This document shows positions 7,545 to 17,033 of a stretch of 64,000 bases of DNA, in pieces (positions within the stretch are counted from its first letter, which is position 1; the number at the start of each line of letters is the position of its first letter). The notes beneath the pieces are model-generated. The model did no database searches. It saw nothing but the letters and a program-made list of their open reading frames with translations, and was not told the origin of the DNA. This DNA is from Nitrosopumilus adriaticus (lineage in GTDB: Archaea > Thermoproteota > Nitrososphaeria > Nitrososphaerales > Nitrosopumilaceae). The position numbers were made by a program, and so were the translations under genes. Location of the stretch: the NCBI RefSeq assembly GCF_000956175.1, contig NZ_CP011070.1:496001-560000 (forward strand), read 5' to 3'.

Positions 7545-8375
7545 TCAGCCTGGAAATAGCTCTTTACTGAGATATTTTTCAAATTCTATGTCTGTTTTCA
7601 TCTTTTTTGCTTCCAAGAACATGGCAGCATCAGTTCCTACGATGTATCGGGGCAGCATTTCATCATCATGAATTGCTTTGATGATTACTTTGGCAACTTC
7701 AGAAGGTGGTGTTCCCATCTGTACCATCATCTTTAGTCCTGAGAGAATATGCTCAGTAATTTCTTTGTATTTTGGATCTTTCTTTGATTCTGGAATCTTC
7801 ATTGATTCAAAAAAGTTTGTTTTGATCACTCCGGGTTCAATCAGAGTCGTCCTTATTCCGAACTGTCCGAGTTCGTATCGTAGGCATTCGCCTAAACCTT
7901 CTAATGCAAACTTTGAACTAATATATGCCGGAGATCCTGGAAGGCCCATTCTTCCTGCAACTGAACTAATGTTGATGATGTTTCCTGATTTTTGTTTTCT
8001 CATTATTGGTGCAACCTCTTGAATTATTCTTACAATGCTAAAGAAATTGGTCTCAAATTGTTTTCTAAAATCATCAACAGATACATCTTCTGTGCATCCA
8101 AATTGACCATATCCCGCATTGTTTACTAGAACATCTAATCTTTGACAATCTGAAATTATTTTTTTTATTGCAGAAATTATTGATTCTTCTTTGTCTACGT
8201 CTAACTGAATTATTTCAATTGATAGATTTTCTTTTTTTGCAGCTTGCTCTAACTCGACTCCTTTTTTTATATCTCTCATACTTGCAAAAGTTTTGTAGCC
8301 ATCCCTTGCAAGTGCTAATGCAGCTTCTAATCCAATACCTGAAGAACTGCCTGTAACTAGAGCTACTTTTTCCAT
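7545..8375 (-). CDS. Short-chain dehydrogenase/reductase (276 aa)
   Basis: A classical SDR: cofactor motif TGSSSGIG at residues 8-15, NNAGYG near 87, catalytic Ser in INISSVAG near 138, and YISSK (Tyr/Lys dyad) near 151-155. These define an NAD(P)-dependent oxidoreductase of the Rossmann type. The substrate cannot be read from sequence; the 276-residue length and LSGLKMM C-terminal part resemble enzymes annotated as ketoreductases for lipids or hydroxysteroid-like substrates. It is a stand-alone minus-strand gene between the topoisomerase and a helicase. Confidence 0.9.
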   Translation of the reverse strand: MEKVALVTGSSSGIGLEAALALARDGYKTFASMRDIKKGVELEQAAKKENLSIEIIQLDVDKEESIISAIKKIISDCQRLDVLVNNAGYGQFGCTEDVSVDDFRKQFETNFFSIVRIIQEVAPIMRKQKSGNIINISSVAGRMGLPGSPAYISSKFALEGLGECLRYELGQFGIRTTLIEPGVIKTNFFESMKIPESKKDPKYKEITEHILSGLKMMVQMGTPPSEVAKVIIKAIHDDEMLPRYIVGTDAAMFLEAKKMKTDIEFEKYLSKELFPG

Positions 8376-8417
8376 GTAATTGTTATATTTTTGGTCTATT
8401 TATCCCATTTTGATTTG

Positions 8418-10928
8418 TTATACTAGTGGCCTATCCCCTTCTGTGGGATCTATTAATTCTGTTTTCTCCCCTTTGTTTATTCTCTCAAGAATCTCCAACG
8501 CCGAATATTTGTGAAGAAATTCATTATTGTTTCCACATCTATATGAGAACGTACATCGTGGGCATCCTGACTCATTTTTGCAAGGGCATTCCTTTACGAT
8601 GTGCATGCTTCTCTCAAGGGCCTTCTCAAATCTGTCGTACAATGCCTTACTTGCACCACTACCTCCAATAGCACCGTCATAGATGAAAATCAAGCCTGAA
8701 GTACCTAGTGATATTCCCCCCAAGTCTTGAGAGACACCTCCTGTTATCATGTTGCTTCCCTCGATTACAACATGCTCTGTTGCATGGTATCCACTGGCTT
8801 CAGCATAATCTTCATCCTCTGCTTTTTCTATAACTTTGAGCGGTCTTGGTGCATGAAAGACAATTCCTTTGGTGATAAAATCATATTCTAATGGTGCGTC
8901 TAGCATGACTTTTTCACCTTGAGTAATTTCTTGCCCCAACTCGATATTGACATATCCGTAAACTTTCTTTTGAATATGCAATTTACAAAACGCAACTTCT
9001 ACCCCGTTTGCAATTCTTTTCTCAAAAATAGTTTCTATAGTTGGCCATTCTTCAGTCAATGATTTTGTATAGTATGGATAGTCTCGTGAAATTTTTTCTA
9101 GCCTTGCCATATTTTTTTTAGGATAATCAAATTCTTTTACTCTGTAACGAATACCTGCTAAAAAATAGATTGCATCCTTGTGTAATTCTTCTAATGCAAT
9201 TGGTAGAACTCTGTCTCCAACTTTTCTATCTGATAGGAATATATCAATTGATTTTCCAATCCCTCTGATGCTGAATTCATTTAACATGGAATTTATTTTG
9301 TCAAAATTGGGAACAATTCTGTTGTTAAAAATTTTCAGATTTTCTTTGATAATGTGATGCTCTATTACTTCTTGATGTTCTTTTAGTTCATGCTTTGATA
9401 TTGGTCTGTCGCATGCCATTGCCAACACTTGAAATTCTTCTACGAATGGATTTTTTGGATCAATGTATGTTTTCTCAATGTCTTCAAAATAATCATCAGG
9501 ATGATTTTTGTAGTATTGTGATATTGGGTCATTACCCAATGCCAAAAATGCATATCCTCTTTGCCCTTTTCTAGCAGCTCTGCCTATCCTTTGGATTAGT
9601 CTATTGACTGGAATGGTAGATGAAATCACACAATCTACATTTCCTACATCTATGCCTAACTCAAGCGTGGGAGTACAAGAAATTGCCTGTAACTTGTCTT
9701 CTTTGAATTGCTTTTCTACTGAAGTTCTATAGTTTGCCATCAGTCCAGCTCGATGAACTTTGATGTTGACTTTTTGTTTTTTTGCTTGAATTGCTAATAG
9801 TTCAGAGTTTAGATGCGAGTTGTTAAAGACCATGGTCTTGTGATTTTTTTCAGTCAACTTCTTTGTCAGTTCCACCATGAGTTTTCTTTGAGTTCTAAGT
9901 GATGGAAATAGCATCACAAAATTTGTTTGACCTTTTTTTCCAGATCCATGAATAATTTGCATCTTCTCACCAAATAACTTCTCACAAAATTTCTTTGCAT
10001 CATCTAAAGTTGCAGATGCTGCAACAAACTGTAGCTTGCTGCTGCAAATTCTTTTGAGTCTTTTTATGATATAGTGTACATTGGAACCAAAAATTCCTGA
10101 ATAGACATGTGCCTCATCTACAATTAGAATTCTAGTGGATGACAGTAGAGATGAAAACTTTGTCTGATGCCACATGTGATAATGCAATACATCAAAATTT
10201 GTAACTAAAATTTGAGGAGGGTTGTCAATTATATCTCGTCTGTCTGGAAGTTTGGTGTCTCCATCAAAAACTTTGACATCTACTCCAATCTTTTCTGCAA
10301 ATTTTTGAATTTTTGGGAATTGATCTCGTGCTAAAGCTTTTGTTGGATAAACAAAAATTGCAAAAACATTTCCTTCATTTGCCTCTTTTTTTATTCTTTG
10401 AATTACTGGAATCAAAAATGCTTCTGTTTTTCCAGATGCGGTGGGTGCCTCAATTACAACATTTTCACCAAATGTGATTTCTTGAATTGCCTCTTCTTGA
10501 TATTTGTAAAATTGCCCAATCTTTAATTCTTTGAGATGCTCTGAAATCGATTCATCAAGTCCCATCTCTTCGATTTTTGAGCCCATTTTAGGCTCGGGAT
10601 TCTTCAAAACTTTGTATTCTGAGATATAGTCTTTCTTTGAAAATAATATCTCTTCAGTAATTTTATCTGGCTTGTTATTTCCTATCATCTCTTTGATTTC
10701 ATTTTCTGCTCTGATGATTCCCTCTTCTTTTAGCCCTTCTGATAGTCCTACGGTTGTGACTAGACCCTTATCAAAACGTGAGAGAAATTCAAGAAATACT
10801 TCGTCTATGTTTTTTGAAAATTCAAGTAGATCCTCGATGCCGCATTTTCCACAAGAAACATGCATTTTTTTGTTAAATGTTTTCTGTATCTCTATCTTTG
10901 ACTTACATTTTGGACATGAGAATTTCAA
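8418..10928 (-). CDS. DEAD/DEAH-box helicase, MrfA/YprA (COG1205) type
   Basis: An SF2 ATPase of 836 aa. An N-terminal zinc ribbon (CPKC..CGKC, residues 4-35) is followed by Walker A APTASGKTEAF near 160, DEAH box VDEAHVYSG near 270, motif III ASAT, and a second RecA domain with QRIGRAARKGQRG. The C-terminal region holds a four-Cys cluster CPCKNESGCPRC...C (about 781-798), as in the MrfA/Hrq1-like family tied to DNA repair. The apparent start is TTG at 10928, because MKFSCPKC is the expected zinc-ribbon N terminus. A nucleic-acid repair role is inferred from the family. Confidence 0.88.
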   Translation of the reverse strand: MKFSCPKCKSKIEIQKTFNKKMHVSCGKCGIEDLLEFSKNIDEVFLEFLSRFDKGLVTTVGLSEGLKEEGIIRAENEIKEMIGNNKPDKITEEILFSKKDYISEYKVLKNPEPKMGSKIEEMGLDESISEHLKELKIGQFYKYQEEAIQEITFGENVVIEAPTASGKTEAFLIPVIQRIKKEANEGNVFAIFVYPTKALARDQFPKIQKFAEKIGVDVKVFDGDTKLPDRRDIIDNPPQILVTNFDVLHYHMWHQTKFSSLLSSTRILIVDEAHVYSGIFGSNVHYIIKRLKRICSSKLQFVAASATLDDAKKFCEKLFGEKMQIIHGSGKKGQTNFVMLFPSLRTQRKLMVELTKKLTEKNHKTMVFNNSHLNSELLAIQAKKQKVNIKVHRAGLMANYRTSVEKQFKEDKLQAISCTPTLELGIDVGNVDCVISSTIPVNRLIQRIGRAARKGQRGYAFLALGNDPISQYYKNHPDDYFEDIEKTYIDPKNPFVEEFQVLAMACDRPISKHELKEHQEVIEHHIIKENLKIFNNRIVPNFDKINSMLNEFSIRGIGKSIDIFLSDRKVGDRVLPIALEELHKDAIYFLAGIRYRVKEFDYPKKNMARLEKISRDYPYYTKSLTEEWPTIETIFEKRIANGVEVAFCKLHIQKKVYGYVNIELGQEITQGEKVMLDAPLEYDFITKGIVFHAPRPLKVIEKAEDEDYAEASGYHATEHVVIEGSNMITGGVSQDLGGISLGTSGLIFIYDGAIGGSGASKALYDRFEKALERSMHIVKECPCKNESGCPRCTFSYRCGNNNEFLHKYSALEILERINKGEKTELIDPTEGDRPLV

Positions 10929-11023
10929 GATCTAATTGATAGTTTTTGATTGGTGATTTATTGTTTAATCATAACTATGTACCCATGACATTATTAAGCT
11001 AGGAAATAGTCTTGAATTTAAAA

Positions 11024-11800
11024 ATGAAAAAAATTGAAATTAACAAAATTTACAACCTGAACTGTATTGAGGGAATGAACTTAATTCCTAAAAATAAGAT
11101 TGATCTTGTAATTACCGATCCTCCATTTGCCATAAATTTTAAGGCAAAAAAAGCAAATTATAACAGAACTTCATCACGTGTATTGTCCGGTTACAACGAA
11201 ATCAAGGCTAAAGATTACTATGATTTCACTTTTGCATGGATGAGTGAGGTTTTTCGAATCCTAAAAGATTCTGGAAGCATGTATGTTTTTTCTGGATGGA
11301 ATAATCTTAAAGATATTCTCCGTGCATTAGATGATGTGGGATTTACAACCATAAATCACATTATTTGGAAATATCAGTTTGGTGTTGTCACAAAAAGAAA
11401 ATTTGTCACTTCTCATTACCATTGTCTCTATGTGTGCAAAGATGATAAAAAACGAAAATTCTTTCCCTTTACTAGATTTGGCAAAGATGAAAAAACAAAA
11501 GATGGTCGAAGTCTTCATTATAGAGACAAAGAAGATGTTTGGGATATCAAAAGGGAATATTGGACAGGGGATGAAAAGACACCTACTAAACTTCCATCTG
11601 AATTAATTCAAAAACTTTTGGAATACTCTAGTGACAAAAAAGATATTGTTTTTGATCCATTTCTTGGATCCGGACAAGTTGCAGTAGTCAGCAAGTCTCT
11701 TAATCGACGCTATCTTGGTTTTGAAATAGTTCCTGACTATTACAAATTTGCCAAAAAGCGACTCGATAAAAACATGTACAGAATAAAAAATTCAAAATAA
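11024..11800 (+). CDS. DNA methyltransferase (N4-cytosine/N6-adenine type), orphan
   Basis: Motif IV TDPPF lies near residues 31-35, and the SAM-binding motif FDPFLGSGQVA near 210, followed by YLGFEI. Motif IV preceding motif I is the beta-class order of site-specific amino-methyltransferases. The start ATG at 11024 follows AAAA; an in-frame TTG 12 bases upstream is weaker. No restriction endonuclease is adjacent, so it is an orphan that could act in epigenetic marking. The recognition sequence cannot be read from the protein. Confidence 0.88.
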   Translation: MKKIEINKIYNLNCIEGMNLIPKNKIDLVITDPPFAINFKAKKANYNRTSSRVLSGYNEIKAKDYYDFTFAWMSEVFRILKDSGSMYVFSGWNNLKDILRALDDVGFTTINHIIWKYQFGVVTKRKFVTSHYHCLYVCKDDKKRKFFPFTRFGKDEKTKDGRSLHYRDKEDVWDIKREYWTGDEKTPTKLPSELIQKLLEYSSDKKDIVFDPFLGSGQVAVVSKSLNRRYLGFEIVPDYYKFAKKRLDKNMYRIKNSK

Positions 11801-12145
11801 TTATTTCTTTTCAGGCTCATCGATTCTTTTTTGACCTATTTTTTCTGATATGTTTTTTCGAATCTCTTCATCTGTTTTACCTTCTGTTTTCACTCCAGCT
11901 GATTTTGCAATCATTTCTAACTTTTCTCTTTCTGTTTCAACTGGCCCTGAAATTTTTGGTGATTCTTCAGTAACATCTTTCATCTGATCTTGAATTTCGT
12001 TTTTTGCTTTATTGTACTCATTAACTGCTTTTCCTAGTTTTCTTGCAGTTCCGGGAAGCTTTCCAGTCCCCAAAATCAAAACAAGGGCTACAAAAATTAT
12101 GATTAGCCATTCACTTCCACCCACATTTAGTGAATACTCTATCAT
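11801..12145 (-). CDS. tatA: Twin-arginine translocase subunit TatA/E
   Basis: One N-terminal membrane helix (WLIIIFVALVLILGTGKLPG, about 12-32) with the TatA hinge GTGKLPG is followed by an amphipathic helix (TARKLGKAVNEYNKAKNEI) and a charged tail. This is the pore-forming component that moves folded Tat substrates such as copper proteins across the membrane. I prefer ATG at 12145 to a TTG 15 bases upstream. It ends directly against the convergent methyltransferase. TatC is not in this window. Confidence 0.88.
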   Translation of the reverse strand: MIEYSLNVGGSEWLIIIFVALVLILGTGKLPGTARKLGKAVNEYNKAKNEIQDQMKDVTEESPKISGPVETEREKLEMIAKSAGVKTEGKTDEEIRKNISEKIGQKRIDEPEKK

Positions 12146-12243
12146 ATTCTGATATGGCAAAATTTGAAATTAAACGTAATGTTGTAGTTTCATGCCTAGA
12201 AATGCATATTTTTATTGAATATCATATATGAGAAGCACTTATT

Positions 12244-12256
12244 GATTTAAATAAAT
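12244..12256 (+). promoter_or_regulatory. TATA-like box for PII-like gene
   Basis: GATTTAAATAAAT is centred about 25 bases before ATG 12275, which fits an archaeal leaderless promoter and supports that start over the in-frame ATG at 12266. Confidence 0.5.
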
Positions 12257-12274
12257 TCAAAACTGATGATTGAT

Positions 12275-12589
12275 ATGAAAAAAGTTGAAGCAATCGTTCA
12301 ATCTGGCGCAAAAGATGCAGTAGTTGCTGCAATCAAAAAAGTTGGTGTTGGTGGTGTAACTACTTATCAAGTTCAAGGTCAAGGCGCACAAGATCCTCCC
12401 TTAGTTGGACAATATTTCAGCAGAGATATGATAGTCTGTGTTGTTGACGATCCTAAACTAGATGATGTGATCGATGCAATTGCAAATGTTGCATGTACTG
12501 GAACCAAAGGTGATGGTAAAGTCTTCGTTACAGACATTTGTGACGCACTTGATATCTGCACTAAAAAACGTGGAACAATGGATATCTAA
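12275..12589 (+). CDS. PII-like signalling protein, divergent (104 aa)
   Basis: The N terminus MKKVEAIVQSGAKDAVVAAIKKVGVGGVTTYQV follows the PII strand-helix pattern, and a shortened T-loop region (GQGAQDPPLVGQYF) precedes VCVVDDPKLDDVIDAIANVACTG and GDGKVFVTDICDA. It matches the fold and length of GlnB/GlnK. The uridylylation Tyr is not evident, and the usual arginines of the ATP-binding C-terminal strand are replaced by DICTKK, so effector binding may differ. It probably regulates nitrogen or energy sensing by binding a partner. It converges with an MFS gene, with stops overlapping. Confidence 0.75.
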   Translation: MKKVEAIVQSGAKDAVVAAIKKVGVGGVTTYQVQGQGAQDPPLVGQYFSRDMIVCVVDDPKLDDVIDAIANVACTGTKGDGKVFVTDICDALDICTKKRGTMDI

Positions 12590-13740
12590 TTCAAAACTCT
12601 TTGCGGTTCTAGTTTCTTTCTAGATATTATTGCAAATACTGCAACCCCAATCCCTATTATACAAAATAAGACATATGGCATTTCATTTCCAAATGATTGG
12701 GATATTGGACCTCCCATTGTTGGTCCTATTGCCCACCCCATACCGAAAATAGTTTCATAAGCGCCAATTATTTTTCCTGATATTGCTTTTCTTGTCTTAC
12801 TCAAGATTATTTCTAATGTAAGTGGGAAGAAAATACTGAATCCAAAACCCATCAAAACCAATGCAATTCCAAAAGCAATGATTGATTCGGCATAAATTGA
12901 TATTGCCAAACCGATTGATACTGCAATCGTTCCTGCAATCAAAGTCTGACTAGTATATCTTGCAAACTTTCCCGCAAGTGCGAGAGAACCGACTCGAGAT
13001 ATCCCAAAAACAAAATACAGCAATAAAATATCTGATGCAGTCATTCCTCTGTCATTTAGAAATGCAGGAAAAATCGTGAGAATTATCCCAAAGGAGGATG
13101 TGCAAAAAATCAATAAGATTATGACTTCGGGAAATTTCTTCATTTGTTTAATTGATGAAAAAGAAAATCCCTCATGATGATTTCTAACACTTTTTCTTGA
13201 GGCTAAAAGAGATGTAATTATTCCTGCTGCTAGAATAAATGCTGCAATTTGGAATAAAATTCTGTACGTAATGTCTAGGCTCTCAAGGAATAGTGTTCCA
13301 AGTAATGGACCGACCATAAATCCAATTACAAAAAACATTGTAAACCAAGAAATATTTCTGACTCTGTTTTTCTCAGAACTTTCATTTGATATTATGGACT
13401 CACAAGGTGGCCAAAAAAATGCATGAGCAATTCCAGTTATGACTCGAAATCCCATAATCTCGGGAACTGATTGTGCGATAGATAGAAGATATATTGATGC
13501 TGAATTCATTGCAGCTCCTACTGCAAGTAAATATCCGTTGTTGATTCTATCTAAAAGAATTCCTACAAACAATGGAATGAACATGTAGGGAATGAAGTTT
13601 GTTAATCCGATTAAACCAAGTTCTGAATATGTTGCGCCGATGACATTCTTTGCAAATACTGGTAGGATTGGACCATGAAGTCCGTATGAGATTCCAATTA
13701 TTAGGCCAGTGATGTTAACTAGAATCAGTACTTTGTTCAT
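12586..13740 (-). CDS. MFS transporter (384 aa)
   Basis: About 12 hydrophobic helices are visible; PEIMGFRVITGIAHAFFWPP and FGISRVGSLALAGKFAR fit the MFS pattern of two six-helix halves. It is a secondary transporter in the cytoplasmic membrane with unknown substrate, probably a drug/metabolite exporter. Its ATG overlaps the stop of the upstream methyltransferase by 4 bases, so the two are co-transcribed. Confidence 0.85.
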   Translation of the reverse strand: MNKVLILVNITGLIIGISYGLHGPILPVFAKNVIGATYSELGLIGLTNFIPYMFIPLFVGILLDRINNGYLLAVGAAMNSASIYLLSIAQSVPEIMGFRVITGIAHAFFWPPCESIISNESSEKNRVRNISWFTMFFVIGFMVGPLLGTLFLESLDITYRILFQIAAFILAAGIITSLLASRKSVRNHHEGFSFSSIKQMKKFPEVIILLIFCTSSFGIILTIFPAFLNDRGMTASDILLLYFVFGISRVGSLALAGKFARYTSQTLIAGTIAVSIGLAISIYAESIIAFGIALVLMGFGFSIFFPLTLEIILSKTRKAISGKIIGAYETIFGMGWAIGPTMGGPISQSFGNEMPYVLFCIIGIGVAVFAIISRKKLEPQRVLN

Positions 13741-14426
13741 TTGTATGCGGCAACCATTATTGCGCCACCCATAAGATCTTTCTCAAATTCAACTCTAGAA
13801 AATTTTTCTAGAATCAGTCCTTCAAGTTTTTTGTTTGCAGGCCATCTCTTGAATGTTCCATATAATGTTCCAAACTTCAATCCTAATCTTCCACCTGCGA
13901 TAAATGCAAGAATTGGTAGAATGCATCGAAGATAAAATGAAACTCCTGCTCTGATGAATGCATTATCTGGTTTTCCTAAATCTACAATTACAAATCTTCC
14001 ATCTTTTTTTAAAACTCTATGAATTTCTGAAATTGCAATTCTCAAATTGATTGCATCCCTTAAAGAATATCCGCACAAAACGGCATCGAACTCTTCATCT
14101 CTAAACGGAATGTGCTCAAATACACCATTTGCCATATCTGGATGTTCATCAAAATGACTGCTAGTATTTTTTAGCATTGGTACAAGTGGATCATATAGTG
14201 TAATTAAAATTTCCCCATCCGTTAATTTCAAAGCAGTCTTTGACATGTTGCCAAAACCAGAGCCTGCATCAAGGATCTTGTTTCCTGGAAGAACTCTTCC
14301 TGAAATTCCCCGATTTCTATGTTCAACATCTTTTCCTAAAGAGATAATAGAATTTACTTTGTCATAAACTGGAATAATTTCTCGAAGTACTTCCATTACT
14401 TCGCCCCAATAACTTCCTAAACCCAT
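13737..14426 (-). CDS. Class I SAM methyltransferase, UbiE/MenG-like
   Basis: SAM-binding motif I is ILDAGSGFGNMS (about 50-62), followed by an acidic post-motif and VLCGYSLRDAINL and VLKKDGRFVIVDLGKPD, close to the UbiE/COQ5 pattern. An N-terminal YWGEVMEVLREIIPVYDKVNSIISLG also fits that family. A likely role is C-methylation of a quinone (menaquinone-type) headgroup, but small-molecule substrates cannot be excluded. A hydrophobic stretch near 160-180 (LPILAFIAGG) could touch the membrane. It overlaps the MFS gene by 4 bases. Confidence 0.75.
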   Translation of the reverse strand: MGLGSYWGEVMEVLREIIPVYDKVNSIISLGKDVEHRNRGISGRVLPGNKILDAGSGFGNMSKTALKLTDGEILITLYDPLVPMLKNTSSHFDEHPDMANGVFEHIPFRDEEFDAVLCGYSLRDAINLRIAISEIHRVLKKDGRFVIVDLGKPDNAFIRAGVSFYLRCILPILAFIAGGRLGLKFGTLYGTFKRWPANKKLEGLILEKFSRVEFEKDLMGGAIMVAAYK

Positions 14427-14476
14427 AATTTATCGTCTCAGTAAATTAATTTGAAAAGTTTTCAAATCTAAAACTT

Positions 14477-15202
14477 CTATTGAGTATCAAACTTTGATGC
14501 GTTTTTAGAATAATTTTCCACGTCTGCTTGAGAAATTTTCTCAAAGACTTTAGATTCTGCAGTTATCTTTGCCATCTTTACATTATTTGCACCATCTTTT
14601 TGTTCAGCCTTTAGATTAATTGCTGCAATAGCTAATGCTGCTGCATCATCCAAACTCATATCTTCGTTGTAGAATTTCTCCAAAAATTCATTGACATCTT
14701 CTGCACCTGCACCAATTGCAACTGCTGAATATTGTAGATAAGTTCCACTAGGATCTGTAACATAGATTGATTCTCCTTTCTGATCAATTCCTGCAATGAT
14801 CATAGATACTCCATTTGGACGTACTCCGCCATATTGTGTAAATTGATGTGCTTGATCAGCTAAATGTTTTGCAACTGTAGCAACTTCAACTGATTCATCA
14901 TATGTCATTCTATTTCCTTGTGAAAAGAATCTTGCACTGTCTACTTGAACACGTGCATCTGGAATATATCCTGCTGCTGCAACTCCTATATGATAATCAA
15001 CTTGAAAAATCTTCTGTGTAATATTTTTAGTTTGTAATGGACGTGGTTTTTCCTCTACTGCTAGAATAACTCCTTCTTTGCTGAGAATTCCGATTGCAAT
15101 AGTTCCCCTTTTTACAGTTTCAATTGCATACTCTACTTGGTAAATTCTGCCATCTGGAGAATACATGGTTGGAGTCATATCGTAACCACGTGATGCCATC
15201 AT
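14477..15202 (-). CDS. psmA: Proteasome subunit alpha
   Basis: YDMTPTMYSPDGRIYQVEYA near the N terminus is the alpha-subunit signature helix H0 and strand, followed by AVEEKPRPLQ, the proteasome fold and a 241-aa length. Alpha subunits form the outer gated rings of the 20S particle that admit unfolded substrates from AAA ATPases. No catalytic Thr is expected. Two adjacent ATG codons are possible starts. It is a single minus-strand gene. Confidence 0.95.
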   Translation of the reverse strand: MMASRGYDMTPTMYSPDGRIYQVEYAIETVKRGTIAIGILSKEGVILAVEEKPRPLQTKNITQKIFQVDYHIGVAAAGYIPDARVQVDSARFFSQGNRMTYDESVEVATVAKHLADQAHQFTQYGGVRPNGVSMIIAGIDQKGESIYVTDPSGTYLQYSAVAIGAGAEDVNEFLEKFYNEDMSLDDAAALAIAAINLKAEQKDGANNVKMAKITAESKVFEKISQADVENYSKNASKFDTQ

Positions 15203-15306
15203 GATATCACGAGTCCATTCTCAGTCAATTTAAGGGTAATTGTCTTGCCTGAATATGGAAAAGATCTGGAAATAGGGTTTTAAGCCAAATTCTCTATTTT
15301 TAATTG

Positions 15307-15690
15307 ATGGCAAACCAACTCCTAGAATTCAAAGAAATTCTTAGATCAAGACAAATTTCTCCTCAAAGAAAATCTGACAAGCAGACGAGGAAATTACTAC
15401 TTTACTTATTCACAAGTACTAGAGGGGGCTTTACTAGATTACGGATAATAATTCATCTGCTTGATAAGCCATACAATACACATCAATTAGCACAAGCACT
15501 TGAACTTGATTACAAAGCGGTTCAACATCATTTGAAAGTACTTGAAAAAAATAACCTGGTTTCTAAAATCGGTGAAAAATATGGGGCAATTTATCATCTA
15601 TCAAACTTCCTTGAAGTAAATATTCATACATTGGAGGAAGCAATAGATAAGCTAGATAGAAAAATTAATCAGAAAAAAGTATACATTTGA
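15307..15690 (+). CDS. Winged-helix transcriptional regulator (ArsR-like)
   Basis: Residues 30-105 hold a winged helix: LRIIIHLLDKPYNTHQLAQALELDYKAVQHHLKVLEKNNLV is a typical ArsR/HTH-20 helix-turn-helix, followed by the wing IGEKYGAIYHLS. A C-terminal helix (LEEAIDKLDRKIN) probably dimerises. No metal-binding cysteines are seen. I use ATG at 15307 rather than TTG three bases earlier. It is upstream of gdhA in the same direction, but a TATA-like box separates them. Confidence 0.82.
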   Translation: MANQLLEFKEILRSRQISPQRKSDKQTRKLLLYLFTSTRGGFTRLRIIIHLLDKPYNTHQLAQALELDYKAVQHHLKVLEKNNLVSKIGEKYGAIYHLSNFLEVNIHTLEEAIDKLDRKINQKKVYI

Positions 15691-15726
15691 TTTTATTCTT
15701 TTGCGATCTGAAATTTTTCATGAAAC

Positions 15727-15739
15727 TTAATATAATATG
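15727..15739 (+). promoter_or_regulatory. TATA-like box for gdhA
   Basis: TTAATATAATATG is centred about 27 bases upstream of the TTG at 15759. That spacing fits a leaderless transcript beginning at the TTG start. Confidence 0.5.
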
Positions 15740-15758
15740 CTAAATTTTAAAAATTATC

Positions 15759-17033
15759 TTGGTCAAGCATGATCCGTTTGCAAATGCAACAAAGCAAGTT
15801 AACGATGCTTGTGATATTTTAGGAATTAAAGATAAAGGATTGCGTGAATATCTTGCAATGCCCAACAAAGTTTTGAGAGTAAAGATTCCAGTAAAGATGG
15901 ATAATGGAAAAATTAGAGTTTTCACAGGTTTTAGAAGTCAGCATAATAATGATAGAGGACCATACAAAGGAGGCATTCGTTACTTTAACCCAGAAGGTGG
16001 TGTTGAATACATGGAACGCGAAGTTATGGCTTTGTCATCATGGATGACTTGGAAGTGTGCCATTGTAGATGTTCCATTAGGTGGTGGCAAAGGTGGCATC
16101 TATGTTAATCCTAAAACTGAAAAGATTAGTGAAGCAGAACTTGAAAGATTAACAAGAGGATTTGCATTCAAAATTTCTGAGATCATTGGTCCTGCAAAAG
16201 ATATTCCAGCTCCTGATGTTTACACAACTGGAAGAGAAATGACTCAAATCATGGATACATTTAGCAAACTAAACGGTAATCAATATTCTCCAGGTGTTAT
16301 CACTGGAAAACCAATCACTATGGGTGGTTCTCTAGCAAGAAATGTTGCTACTGGTTTAGGTGCAGCATATACTGTTAGAGAAGCGGCAAAGGCAATCAAA
16401 CTAAATCTAAAAGGTGCTAAAGTTGTTTTACAAGGATTTGGAAATGCATCTACATTTGCAGGTGAATATCTTGAAAAAATGGGTGCAAAAATTATTGGTG
16501 TTAGTGACTCTAAAGGATCTATCTCAATTCCAAATGGCGCCAAAGTCAGTAAAATTTTAGAGCATAAACAAAAACATGGCTCTGTTGTAGGATTTCCAGG
16601 AAGCAAAAAAATCAGCACTGAAGAATTACTTACTACAAAATGTGATGTTCTAGTTCCAGGTGCACTTGAAAATCAAATCAATGCAAAGATTGCAAAGAAT
16701 CTAAAATGTAAAATTATTGCAGAAGCTGCAAACGGTCCGACATTACCTGAAGCAGATCCAATTATTTATCAAAAGAAAATCCTAGTAATTCCGGATATTC
16801 TTGCAAACTCTGGTGGTGTATGTATCTCATATCTTGAATGGGTTCAAAATAACATGGGTTACTATTGGAGCTTTGATGAGGTTGCAAACAAGATGGAGAA
16901 AAATATCACTAAGGGATTCAAAGATGCATATGAAATGTCAAAGAAACACAAAGTTGACATGAGAAAGGCTACTATGGCTTTAGCTGTACAAAGAGTAGTT
17001 GATGCATTTGAAGAAAGAGGAATTTGGCCTTAA
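15759..17033 (+). CDS. gdhA: Glutamate dehydrogenase
   Basis: Catalyses the reversible amination of 2-oxoglutarate with NAD(P)H, the link between ammonia and carbon in an ammonia oxidiser. GFRSQHNNDRGPYKGGIR, WKCAIVDVPLGGGKGGI with the catalytic Lys, and PAPDVYT are the standard N-terminal motifs; VVLQGFGNAS near 228 is the nucleotide-binding loop. The 424-aa length is normal. The start is TTG, supported by the upstream TATA-like box; no ATG fits without loss of conserved sequence. It converges with the Toprim gene, whose end overlaps it by 4 bases. Confidence 0.95.
   Translation: MVKHDPFANATKQVNDACDILGIKDKGLREYLAMPNKVLRVKIPVKMDNGKIRVFTGFRSQHNNDRGPYKGGIRYFNPEGGVEYMEREVMALSSWMTWKCAIVDVPLGGGKGGIYVNPKTEKISEAELERLTRGFAFKISEIIGPAKDIPAPDVYTTGREMTQIMDTFSKLNGNQYSPGVITGKPITMGGSLARNVATGLGAAYTVREAAKAIKLNLKGAKVVLQGFGNASTFAGEYLEKMGAKIIGVSDSKGSISIPNGAKVSKILEHKQKHGSVVGFPGSKKISTEELLTTKCDVLVPGALENQINAKIAKNLKCKIIAEAANGPTLPEADPIIYQKKILVIPDILANSGGVCISYLEWVQNNMGYYWSFDEVANKMEKNITKGFKDAYEMSKKHKVDMRKATMALAVQRVVDAFEERGIWP

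Noticed and set aside
16280-16618. 112-codon antisense frame within gdhA
   Set aside because: Lies wholly opposite a conserved enzyme gene; composition follows the complementary codons.
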